Part shown: positions 46,849 to 53,740 of the stretch, piece after piece
Layout of the letters: the number at the start of each line of letters is the position of its first letter
Numbering within the stretch: position 1 is the first letter of the stretch
NCBI RefSeq assembly: GCF_018623035.1
Contig: NZ_CP076023.1
Coordinates: 3,534,001-3,598,000, forward strand
DNA from: Cellulomonas dongxiuzhuiae
GTDB taxonomy: Bacteria > Actinomycetota > Actinomycetes > Actinomycetales > Cellulomonadaceae
Direction: 5' to 3'
Length of the DNA stretch: 64,000 bases
The notes under the pieces: model-generated
Told to the model about the DNA's origin: nothing
Databases searched by the model: none
The model's input: only the letters and a program-made list of their open reading frames with translations
Made by a program: the position numbers and the translations under genes

Positions 46849-47516
46849 ACCTCACCGACCTGAGCGGTACCTTCTCCGTCTTCGACGTCGCGGCGACGCT
46901 GACGCTCTCGTTCGTCCTGTCCGCCGCCATCGGCTGGGTCTACCAGCGGACGCACCGCAACATCTCCTACAGCCAGTCGTACGTCCAGACGCTCGTCGTC
47001 ATCGGCATGGTCGTCGCCGTCATCATGCTCGTCGTCGGGTCGAACATCGCGCGCGCGTTCGCGCTGGTCGGCGCGCTCTCGGTGATCCGCTTCCGCAACG
47101 CGATCAAGGAGACCCGCGACGTCGGCTTCATCTTCCTCGTGATGGCGATCGGCATGGCGGTGGGCACCCGCTTCTACCTCCTGGCGGCGGCCGCGACGGC
47201 GTCCATCCTGCTGGTCGTCTTCCTCATGCAGCGTTTCGACTGGTTCAAGCTCGACATCCAGCGCCAGGTGGTCAAGGTCCAGACCCCTCCCGAGGCGCGT
47301 TACCAGCAGGACGTCGCCGACGTGCTCGTCCGCACGACCCTGGAGTTCGAGCTGGTGAGCGTCGAGACCGTGCGGGGAGGTGCGCTGACCGAGCTCTTCT
47401 ACTCGGTACGCCTCAAGCCGGGAGTCACGACCACGGAGATCATCGGCGCGCTGAGCGAGATCAACTCCGGGCAGAAGGTCACCGTCCTGACCGGGTACGA
47501 CCAGTCGGACATGTGA
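46845..47516 (+). CDS. DUF4956 membrane protein
   Basis: The 223-residue protein has four membrane segments (about residues 14-34, 48-68, 75-95 and 102-128). VGALSVIRFRNAIKETRDVGFIFLVMAIG is the conserved signature. A ~90-residue ferredoxin-like cytoplasmic domain ends TVLTGYDQSDM. The family is very often encoded beside VTC-domain and CotH proteins. The biochemical role is unknown; a membrane partner or anchor for the VTC enzyme is a fair guess. Translationally coupled to both neighbours. Confidence 0.9.
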   Translation: MNLTDLSGTFSVFDVAATLTLSFVLSAAIGWVYQRTHRNISYSQSYVQTLVVIGMVVAVIMLVVGSNIARAFALVGALSVIRFRNAIKETRDVGFIFLVMAIGMAVGTRFYLLAAAATASILLVVFLMQRFDWFKLDIQRQVVKVQTPPEARYQQDVADVLVRTTLEFELVSVETVRGGALTELFYSVRLKPGVTTTEIIGALSEINSGQKVTVLTGYDQSDM

Positions 47517-47527
47517 GAGGCAGCAGC

Positions 47528-49108
47528 ATGAGTCGCGCAGACCTCCGCAGGCGCCTCCCGGTGCGGCTGCGTCAGCACTGGAAGCCGCTGACAGCAGGCG
47601 TGGCAGGAGTCGCCGTCGCCCTCACGGTCCTCGGTGACGTGACGATCCGGCCCTACTCCACGAGCACGGCCGCCGTCACCGACGAGGAACGCGTCACCGA
47701 GGACGTCGAGGGCACGGTCGACCTCTTCGACACCACCGTCGAGCACCAGATCGCGTTGTCCTACTCCCAGGACGGCTACGACCGGATGCTCGACGCCTAC
47801 TTCACCGAGGGCGAGAAGGAGTGGATGACCGCCGACATCACGATCGACGGCACCACGATCGAGTCCGCAGCGGTGCGCCTGAAGGGGAACTCGACGCTCT
47901 CGTCGCTGGTCGACAGCCGTGCGGGATCCGCGACCCAGGGCGAGCGCGCCCCGGGGGGCCTCGGAGGCCGGGGCGGCGGTGAGGTGCCCGGCGGCGGCGA
48001 GGTGCCACAGCTGCCGGGCGGCGGGGGCGAGGTGCCACAGCTGCCCGACGGCGCTGGACGCGGCCCGGGCGGCGGGTTCGCCGGCGCGGGCGTCCCGCTG
48101 AGCACGCAGGAGCCGGAGAACCTGCCGCTGCTCGTCAGCCTCGACGAGAACCGGCCCGGGCGCGCCTACCAGGGCATGACCGAGCTGGCGATCCGTCCCG
48201 CGAGCGCCGCGGCCGCGTCGTCGCTCAATGAGGCCGTCGCGCTGGAGCTGACGCAGCAGTCCGGCCAACCGACGCAGGACTACGTGTTCACGACCTACGC
48301 CGTGAACGACCGCCCGACGACGACCCGCCTGGTCGTGCAGAACCCCGACCCGCAGTACGCCGCCGGGCTCGAGGGCGACGGAGTGCTCTACAAGGTGCTG
48401 TCCACGAGCTCCTTCACCTACCAGGGCGATGACCAGACCGCGTACGTCGACGACTTCACGCAGGTCAACCTCCGGGGAAGCCAGGACCTGCAGCCGATCG
48501 TGTCGTTCCTGGAGTGGCTCGGCGGTGCGTCCGACGAGGAGTTCGCACGGGACCTCGACCAGTGGGTCGACGTCGAGTCGTTCGCGACCTACCTGGCCAC
48601 CCAGGACGTGCTCGGGAACATGGACACGATCGCGGGGCCCGGCCGGAACGCCTACCTCTACTACGACCTGGGCACCGGGCTGATCAGCGTCGTCGCGTGG
48701 GACCTCAACCTGGCTCTGGGCGGCATGTCGATGCCGGGCACGGGCGGGCCCGGTGGCGGCGACGGCTCGGCCCGGCCGGGCGCGCCGGGTGCCGCTGGGA
48801 TGCCGGGTCTGCCCGAGGGCGTCGAGCTGCCCGAGGGCGTGGAGCTGCCCGAGGGCGTCGGGCGGGGACCGGGAGCCATGGGAGGCAACGCGCTCGTGAC
48901 CCGGTTCGAGGCGAGTGTCGACTTCGCGGCTCTCATCGACGCGGCGACCGCGGAGCTGCGGGCCGCGTGGCTCGACAGCGGCCAGGCGAGCCGGCTCGTC
49001 GAGGAGGTCGCCTCGCGGGTGCCGGTCACCGACGGGGTGGACCAGGCGACGATCGACGCCGACGCCCAGGCGGTCATGTCCCGGCTGGTCGGCGACGATG
49101 CTCCCTGA
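47528..49108 (+). CDS. CotH-family protein kinase-like secreted/membrane protein
   Basis: The 526-residue protein has a basic N-terminus and one membrane helix (about residues 20-40), so the rest is probably extracellular. CotH features are ADITIDGTTIESAAVRLKGNST (early domain), LSTSSFTYQGDD, VLGNMDTIAGPGRNAYLYYD (catalytic Asp region) and WDLNLALGG (metal-binding). CotH proteins are atypical extracellular Ser kinases. A Gly/Pro-rich repeat (about 140-185) and an LPEGVE repeat (428-445) interrupt the fold. Third gene of the VTC operon; its end overlaps the TetR gene by 11 bases. Confidence 0.9.
   Translation: MSRADLRRRLPVRLRQHWKPLTAGVAGVAVALTVLGDVTIRPYSTSTAAVTDEERVTEDVEGTVDLFDTTVEHQIALSYSQDGYDRMLDAYFTEGEKEWMTADITIDGTTIESAAVRLKGNSTLSSLVDSRAGSATQGERAPGGLGGRGGGEVPGGGEVPQLPGGGGEVPQLPDGAGRGPGGGFAGAGVPLSTQEPENLPLLVSLDENRPGRAYQGMTELAIRPASAAAASSLNEAVALELTQQSGQPTQDYVFTTYAVNDRPTTTRLVVQNPDPQYAAGLEGDGVLYKVLSTSSFTYQGDDQTAYVDDFTQVNLRGSQDLQPIVSFLEWLGGASDEEFARDLDQWVDVESFATYLATQDVLGNMDTIAGPGRNAYLYYDLGTGLISVVAWDLNLALGGMSMPGTGGPGGGDGSARPGAPGAAGMPGLPEGVELPEGVELPEGVGRGPGAMGGNALVTRFEASVDFAALIDAATAELRAAWLDSGQASRLVEEVASRVPVTDGVDQATIDADAQAVMSRLVGDDAP
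47971..48048. repeat. Imperfect tandem repeat encoding GGGEVPQLP units in CotH
   Basis: The sequence GCGAGGTGCCACAGCTGCC occurs at 47997-48015 and again 30 bases later. A shortened copy precedes them. It encodes a Gly/Glu/Pro linker inside the CotH domain. Confidence 0.75.
48809..48862. repeat. Three 18-bp tandem repeats encoding LPEGVE/LPEGVG in CotH
   Basis: Units at 48809-48826, 48827-48844 and 48845-48862 differ at three positions in all. They lie right after the metal-binding segment of CotH and would make an extended flexible loop. The copy number may vary between strains. Confidence 0.85.
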
Positions 49109-49796
49109 CCGGGACGACGAGCCGCTCGGGCTGCGGGAGCGCAAGCGCGCCGCGGCCCGGGCGCGCGTCGAGCAGATCGCCGTTGACCTGTGCCTGCAGC
49201 ACGGCTACGACTCCGTCACCGTCGCGCAGATCTGCGCCGCCGCCGGGATCGCGCAGAGCACGTTCTTCACCTACTTCGGCAGCAAGGACGCGGCGATCCT
49301 CGGGCGACCGCCGCTGCCCTCCCCCGAGGCGGTCGAGGCGTTCGTCGAGGCGGACGGGCCCCTGCTCGGTGACCTGCTGACGCTCCTGACCGTCGGCGCC
49401 CGCGACGCCGTGGGCGACCTCGCCCTCTTCCGCCGCAGGTTCGAGCTGGTCGACAGCGACGCGCGGCTCAGAGCCCGCGAGGCCCGACGCGCCGAGGTGG
49501 CCCCCTGGCAGACGGACGCGGTCGCCCGGCGGCTGCGGCGGCGCGGTGATCTGGCCGCAGCAGAGATCGCGGAACAGGCTCAGATGGCGGCGGCCCTGGC
49601 CCTCAGCATCCTGCGGCACACGTTCTGGTCCGTCCAGAGCGCACCGGGGACCGAGTGGAACGACCGCCTCCGGCGCAGCCACGCCCTCGCGCGCGCTCTC
49701 CTCCTGGGGTCCCCGCAGAATGCACCACGTGGCCGAGCGGTGTCCGGGGTCCCGCGCCCCGGGGCCGGTGGCGGCTCCCGCCCTCGGAGGGGCTGA
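49098..49796 (+). CDS. TetR-family regulator, last gene of the VTC/CotH operon
   Basis: The 232-residue protein has a TetR helix-turn-helix (VEQIAVDLCLQHGYDSVTVA ... AAGIAQSTFFTYFGSKDAAIL) and an all-helical C-terminal domain. The last 25 residues are Pro/Gly/Arg-rich. The ATG lies within the end of the CotH gene, so it is probably made with the operon and may autoregulate it. Its ligand is unknown. No clear palindrome was found in the 45748-45903 leader. Confidence 0.87.
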   Translation: MLPDRDDEPLGLRERKRAAARARVEQIAVDLCLQHGYDSVTVAQICAAAGIAQSTFFTYFGSKDAAILGRPPLPSPEAVEAFVEADGPLLGDLLTLLTVGARDAVGDLALFRRRFELVDSDARLRAREARRAEVAPWQTDAVARRLRRRGDLAAAEIAEQAQMAAALALSILRHTFWSVQSAPGTEWNDRLRRSHALARALLLGSPQNAPRGRAVSGVPRPGAGGGSRPRRG

Positions 49797-49837
49797 GGCC
49801 GGACGACCGGCACGTGGCGTACGCCCGCGACGAGGCC

Positions 49838-50818
49838 TCAGTTCGCCTCGGAGCGCCCCTGACGCCAGTACCCCATGAACGCGACAGCCTTGCGGTCCAC
49901 GCCGCACCCGGTGACCAGGTGCCGCCGCAGCGTCTTGATGACGCCGGCCTCACCCGCGAGCCACGCGTACAGGTGCGCCTCGGCGGCCAGGGGCGCACCG
50001 GTCGTCCAGTCGATCGGCACCTCCCACAGCATGTCGTGGTCGACGTCGACGTCCTCGAGCACCTGGTCCGGTGCCGGTGCCTGGCCGGGCAGCAGGCGCG
50101 CGCACGCGGCCTGGACGGCGGGCACGAGCAGCTCGCCGTGGGCGCGCCCGTCGCGGCCGAGCCAGTGGATGCGCACGCCCTCGGGCGCGTCGAGCGCGAG
50201 GCGGTCGTCGGACCACGGCATCTCGATGAGGACCTCGCCGCGGGCGTCGCGCGGCAGGCGCTCGACGATGCCCGCGATGGCCGGCAGCGCCGTCTCGTCA
50301 CCGGCGATGAGCAGGCGGTCGGTGCGGGCGGGCGGCACGAAGTCGACGCCGCCGTGCGGGCCGACGTGGTCGGCGTTGGGACCCATGACGACCAGCTCGT
50401 CGCCGACCTGCGTGGTCGACGCCCAGCGCGACGCCGGGCCGGTGTCGCCGTGCAGCACGATGTCGACGTCGAGCTCGCGCGGGTGGGGGCGCACGCCGCG
50501 CGCCGTGTAGGTGCGCATGGGGTGGCGGCGGTCGTCGGGGAGCGCGCGCCACGAGCCGTACCAGTCGCCCGTGCGGCCGAGGTCGATGAGGTCCGCGTAC
50601 GGCGAGCCCGTGACGGGCAGGAAGAACTTGATGCGCTGGTCGAACCCGTTGTCCGCGAAGCGGTCGAGGTCGTCGCCGGTGAAGGTGACGCGCAGCAGGC
50701 TGGGGCACAGCCGCTGCAGCGCGACGACGCGCACGTGGAACATGCGGAACGGGGACGCCGCGGGTGCGGTCGCCTCGACGGCCGTCGCTGTGGCGACGGT
50801 CACGGGGGCCTGGGTCAC
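49838..50818 (-). CDS. Siderophore-interacting protein (FAD ferric-siderophore reductase, ViuB-like)
   Basis: The 326-residue cytoplasmic protein has the FAD-binding barrel with HPMRTYTARG and DIVLHGDTGPASRWA, a nucleotide-binding half (DRLLIAGDETALPAIAGIVE), and the SIP C-terminal YAWLAGEAGVIKTLRRHLV. It releases iron from imported ferric siderophores by reduction with NAD(P)H. It sits directly behind a near-consensus IdeR/DtxR box, so it should be induced in iron limitation. No siderophore import or synthesis genes are adjacent. Confidence 0.94.
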   Translation of the reverse strand: MTQAPVTVATATAVEATAPAASPFRMFHVRVVALQRLCPSLLRVTFTGDDLDRFADNGFDQRIKFFLPVTGSPYADLIDLGRTGDWYGSWRALPDDRRHPMRTYTARGVRPHPRELDVDIVLHGDTGPASRWASTTQVGDELVVMGPNADHVGPHGGVDFVPPARTDRLLIAGDETALPAIAGIVERLPRDARGEVLIEMPWSDDRLALDAPEGVRIHWLGRDGRAHGELLVPAVQAACARLLPGQAPAPDQVLEDVDVDHDMLWEVPIDWTTGAPLAAEAHLYAWLAGEAGVIKTLRRHLVTGCGVDRKAVAFMGYWRQGRSEAN

Positions 50819-50828
50819 GGCGTCAGCA

Positions 50829-50847
50829 TAAGGTGAGGCTTACCTGA
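50829..50847 (-). promoter_or_regulatory. IdeR/DtxR iron box
   Basis: TAAGGTGAGGCTTACCTGA is a 19-base interrupted palindrome that matches the DtxR/IdeR consensus (TTAGGTTAGSCTAACCTAA) at most positions. It is 10 bases upstream of the siderophore-interacting protein start. Fe2+-loaded IdeR would repress that gene. Confidence 0.85.
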
Positions 50848-50900
50848 TCGTGCAACCCCCGTCTCATGCCGGGAGCCGCGCGGGCCCGACGTCCCGTCGG

Positions 50901-51266
50901 TCAGTCGTCCCAGGGCGGCGTCTCGTCGAGCTTCGCGTAGTACTTGGCGAGGTGGCTGCGCACGCGGTCACGGTCCTTGTCGGGCAGGTCGACGCCCCCG
51001 CGCGAGCCCTGCATGACCGCCGCCGCGGCGAACACCCCGCGCGGCACGGCGACGAGGTCGCCGTCCACCACGTCGGCGATCAGCAGCTTGTACGCCGTGA
51101 AGTTGTCCTTCTTCTCCGCGTCGTACCAGACGTGCGCGTCGCGGTACCGGTCGTTGGGCTCGTCCTGCGCGTCCGCCCACTGCCGCACGCGTCGTTCGGC
51201 CGCCGCGCCGTCCCACTCGCGGTCGCGGTCGGCGAGGTCCAGGTCCTGGAAGGCGGTCACCGCCAT
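50901..51266 (-). CDS. Small protein with phage prohead-protease-associated-type C-terminal domain
   Basis: The 121-residue soluble protein ends in a segment (YKLLIADVVDGDLVAVPRGV, FAAAAVMQG and SRGGVDLPDKDRDRVRSHLAKYYAKL). I recall this pattern from the C-terminal part of some phage capsid-maturation proteases and from stand-alone actinobacterial proteins (DUF6582-like). No protease residues are present. The role is unknown. It precedes no phage genes, so it is probably a domesticated or independent copy. The ATG follows GAGCGACC, a weak ribosome-binding site. Confidence 0.75.
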   Translation of the reverse strand: MAVTAFQDLDLADRDREWDGAAAERRVRQWADAQDEPNDRYRDAHVWYDAEKKDNFTAYKLLIADVVDGDLVAVPRGVFAAAAVMQGSRGGVDLPDKDRDRVRSHLAKYYAKLDETPPWDD

Positions 51267-51310
51267 GGTCGCTCCTCTCGTGCCGTGCCTGCACGCCCCA
51301 CGGGCGCCCG

Positions 51311-52312
51311 TCAGTCGCTCGGTGCTGCCGCGCGCAGCTTCTCCAGCAGCGGCCCGGCGGCCTCGTCGAGGAACCGCTGCTGCAGCGCGTCGCCCACCTG
51401 GACGACGGCGACGTCCGTGAACCCGGCCTCCCAGTACGCGCTCACCGCCTCGACGACCGCGTCGAGGTCCGGCCCGCACGGGATCGACTCCGCGACGTCC
51501 TCGGGTCGGACGAACTGGCTGGCGGCGTCGAACGACTCGGTGGTGGGCAGGTCGGCGTTGACCTTCCAGCCGCCGCCGAACCACCGGAACTGCTCGTGCG
51601 CCCGGGCGACCGCCTCGTCACGGTCCGGCCCCCACGAGATCGGGATCTGGCCGATCTTGCGCGAGGGCCCGATGACCTCGATCGTCTCGAGACCCTCACG
51701 GGCCTCGTCCCAGCTCCGCACGAGGTCGGCGTCCGGCTCGACGGCGATGAGGTGGTCCGCGAGCCCGGAGAACCGCGAGACCGACTGCGCGCCGGACACC
51801 GCGACGCCGATCGGCACGGGCACCTCGGGGATGTCCCAGAGCTTCGCGGAGTCCACGCGGAAGTGGGCACCCTCGTACGTCACGCGGTCGCCGGTGAGCA
51901 GCTCGTGGATGATCTCGAGCGCCTCCTCCAGCATGTCGTGCCGCTCGCCGACGGCGGGCCAGCGCTCACCGACGACGTGCTCGTTGAGGTTCTCCCCGGC
52001 GCCCACGCCGAGCGTGAAGCGGTCCTGCGACAGCAGCGCCATCGTCGCCGCCTTCTGCGCCACGACCGCCGGGTGGTAGCGGACGGTGGGGCACGTCACG
52101 TACGTCATGAGGCCGATGCGCTCGGTCGCCTGCGCGACGGCGCCCAGCACGCTCCACGCGTACGGTGCGTGGCCCTGCTCGTCGAGCCACGGGAAGAAGT
52201 GGTCGGACGACACGGCGAAGTCGAAGCCCAGCCGGTCGGCGTGCTGCGCGTACCGCACGAGCTCGCGCGGACCGGACTGCTCGGTCATGAGGGTGTACCC
52301 GAATCGCGTCAC
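51311..52312 (-). CDS. LLM-class F420-dependent oxidoreductase (FGD-like)
   Basis: The 333-residue TIM-barrel protein of the luciferase-like family has RFGYTLMTEQSGPRELVRYA, FDFAVSSDHFFPWLDEQGHAP, GLMTYVTCPTVRYHPAVVAQ and FTLGVGAGENLNEHVVGERWP. This set marks the F420-dependent glucose-6-phosphate-dehydrogenase-like (TIGR03557) subgroup. It probably uses coenzyme F420 in the cytoplasm; the substrate is unproven. The GTG start at 52312 gives the family N-terminus. It lies 44 bases before the small prohead-like gene on the same strand. Confidence 0.9.
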   Translation of the reverse strand: MTRFGYTLMTEQSGPRELVRYAQHADRLGFDFAVSSDHFFPWLDEQGHAPYAWSVLGAVAQATERIGLMTYVTCPTVRYHPAVVAQKAATMALLSQDRFTLGVGAGENLNEHVVGERWPAVGERHDMLEEALEIIHELLTGDRVTYEGAHFRVDSAKLWDIPEVPVPIGVAVSGAQSVSRFSGLADHLIAVEPDADLVRSWDEAREGLETIEVIGPSRKIGQIPISWGPDRDEAVARAHEQFRWFGGGWKVNADLPTTESFDAASQFVRPEDVAESIPCGPDLDAVVEAVSAYWEAGFTDVAVVQVGDALQQRFLDEAAGPLLEKLRAAAPSD

Positions 52313-52359
52313 CCCCCGAGCCTCACCCGACGCGCGCGATCCGGCATCCGGAGACGACG

Positions 52360-53562
52360 TCAGACCGCCGAGGCGCCGAAGGCGAGACCCAGCAGGTACG
52401 TCACCGCGGCGGCGCCGTACCCGATCGCGAGCTGCCGCAGCGCCCGCCGCACGGGCGACGCCCCGGACAGCAGGCCCACCACCGAGCCGGTGCCGATCAG
52501 CGCGACACCGACGAGCCCGCACGACCACGCGACGGCGGTGAACCCCGTGGCACCCACGAGGTAGGGCAGCACGGGGATCAGCGCGCCGGAGGCGAAGAAG
52601 CAGAAGCTCGCCATCGCGGCGCCCCACGCGGTGCCGACCGACTCGTGCTCGTCGCGGTCCGGGACGGGAGGCGCGGGCGGTCCCGAGGCGGACCCAGCCT
52701 CCGCACCGTCGTCGACGCCACGGCCGGGCAGAGCGGTCGTCGTGCGCAGCAGCGACGCGTCGACCGCCTGCTGGGCCTCGTACTGCGCGAGCGACGCGAG
52801 CACGACGTCGGCCCGCGCGTGGGCGTCGTCCGCGCTCATGCCGCGCGCGCGGTAGACCAGCGCGAGCTCGTTGGCGGCGACGTCGAGGTGCGCGAGCGCC
52901 GTGGCGGCGTCGGCGGCGGGCCGCGACGCCTCGAGCAGCTCGCGCTGCGAGCGCACGGACACGTACTCGCCGGCCGCCATGGACAGCGCCCCCGCGAGCA
53001 GCCCCGCCAGGCCCGTGAGCAGCACGGTCGCCGCCCCGACGCCGCTCGCGCCGATGCCCAGGACGAGCGCGAGGTTGGACACGAGCCCGTCGTTGGCGCC
53101 GAACACCGCGGCACGGAACGTGCCGGAGATCTGCTGGCGCCCCCGCATGGCCAGCCCGCGGACGACCTCCTCGTGGATCTGCTCGTCGGCCGCCATGCGG
53201 GGCGTCGCCTCGGCGTCCTGCGCGTACGCCGACCGGGACTCGGCCCGCTGCGCGAGCGCGTACACCCACACGGACCCGAAGCGTCGCGCGAGCCAGCCGA
53301 GCACGCGCGTGCGCCAGTCGCCGCGCACGGGCCGGCCGACGTCGTCGCCGAGCAGGTCGAGCCAGTGCACCTCGTGGCGCCGCTCCGCCTCGGCGAGGGC
53401 GACGAGGATCTCGTGCTCCTCACCGGTGCGACGCGAGGCGAGGTCCCGGTACACGGCCGCCTCGGCACGCTCGTCGGCGAGGTTGCGCCGCCACCGGCGC
53501 AGCTGCGCCGAGGAGGGACGGTGGTGTCCGTCCGGGCCGGTGGGGGCGGTGCGGGGAGGCAT
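52360..53562 (-). CDS. Ferritin-like/VIT1 fusion iron-manganese exporter (MbfA-like)
   Basis: The 400-residue protein joins an N-terminal ferritin-like four-helix domain (residues 20-140) to a VIT1/CCC1 transporter. Likely diiron ligands are Glu34, Glu60 and His63 (EAERRH), Glu108, Glu127 and His130 (DEQIHEE). VFGANDGLVSNLALVLGIGA and GEYVSVRSQRELLE are VIT signatures. Five membrane helices are expected. Rhizobial MbfA exports iron and protects against peroxide, which suggests the same here. No IdeR box was seen upstream. Confidence 0.92.
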   Translation of the reverse strand: MPPRTAPTGPDGHHRPSSAQLRRWRRNLADERAEAAVYRDLASRRTGEEHEILVALAEAERRHEVHWLDLLGDDVGRPVRGDWRTRVLGWLARRFGSVWVYALAQRAESRSAYAQDAEATPRMAADEQIHEEVVRGLAMRGRQQISGTFRAAVFGANDGLVSNLALVLGIGASGVGAATVLLTGLAGLLAGALSMAAGEYVSVRSQRELLEASRPAADAATALAHLDVAANELALVYRARGMSADDAHARADVVLASLAQYEAQQAVDASLLRTTTALPGRGVDDGAEAGSASGPPAPPVPDRDEHESVGTAWGAAMASFCFFASGALIPVLPYLVGATGFTAVAWSCGLVGVALIGTGSVVGLLSGASPVRRALRQLAIGYGAAAVTYLLGLAFGASAV

Positions 53563-53740
53563 CGAGCTCCTGGGACGACGGGACGGGGTGCAGCGGCACG
53601 CTAGCGGGCCACCGGGGGTTGCGAGGACGGGCGGCGTGGGAGTGCCGATGCCCGCAACCGCACGTTCCGCCTGCCCGAACCACCATGCTTCACCCGGTGC
53701 CGGTTAGGACCTAGGTCTCTGGACCCCCGATAATCCGACC

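Noticed and set aside
50901-51266. Prophage remnant around the prohead-like protein
   Set aside because: Flanking genes are ordinary metabolic and iron genes, with no portal, capsid or terminase pieces.
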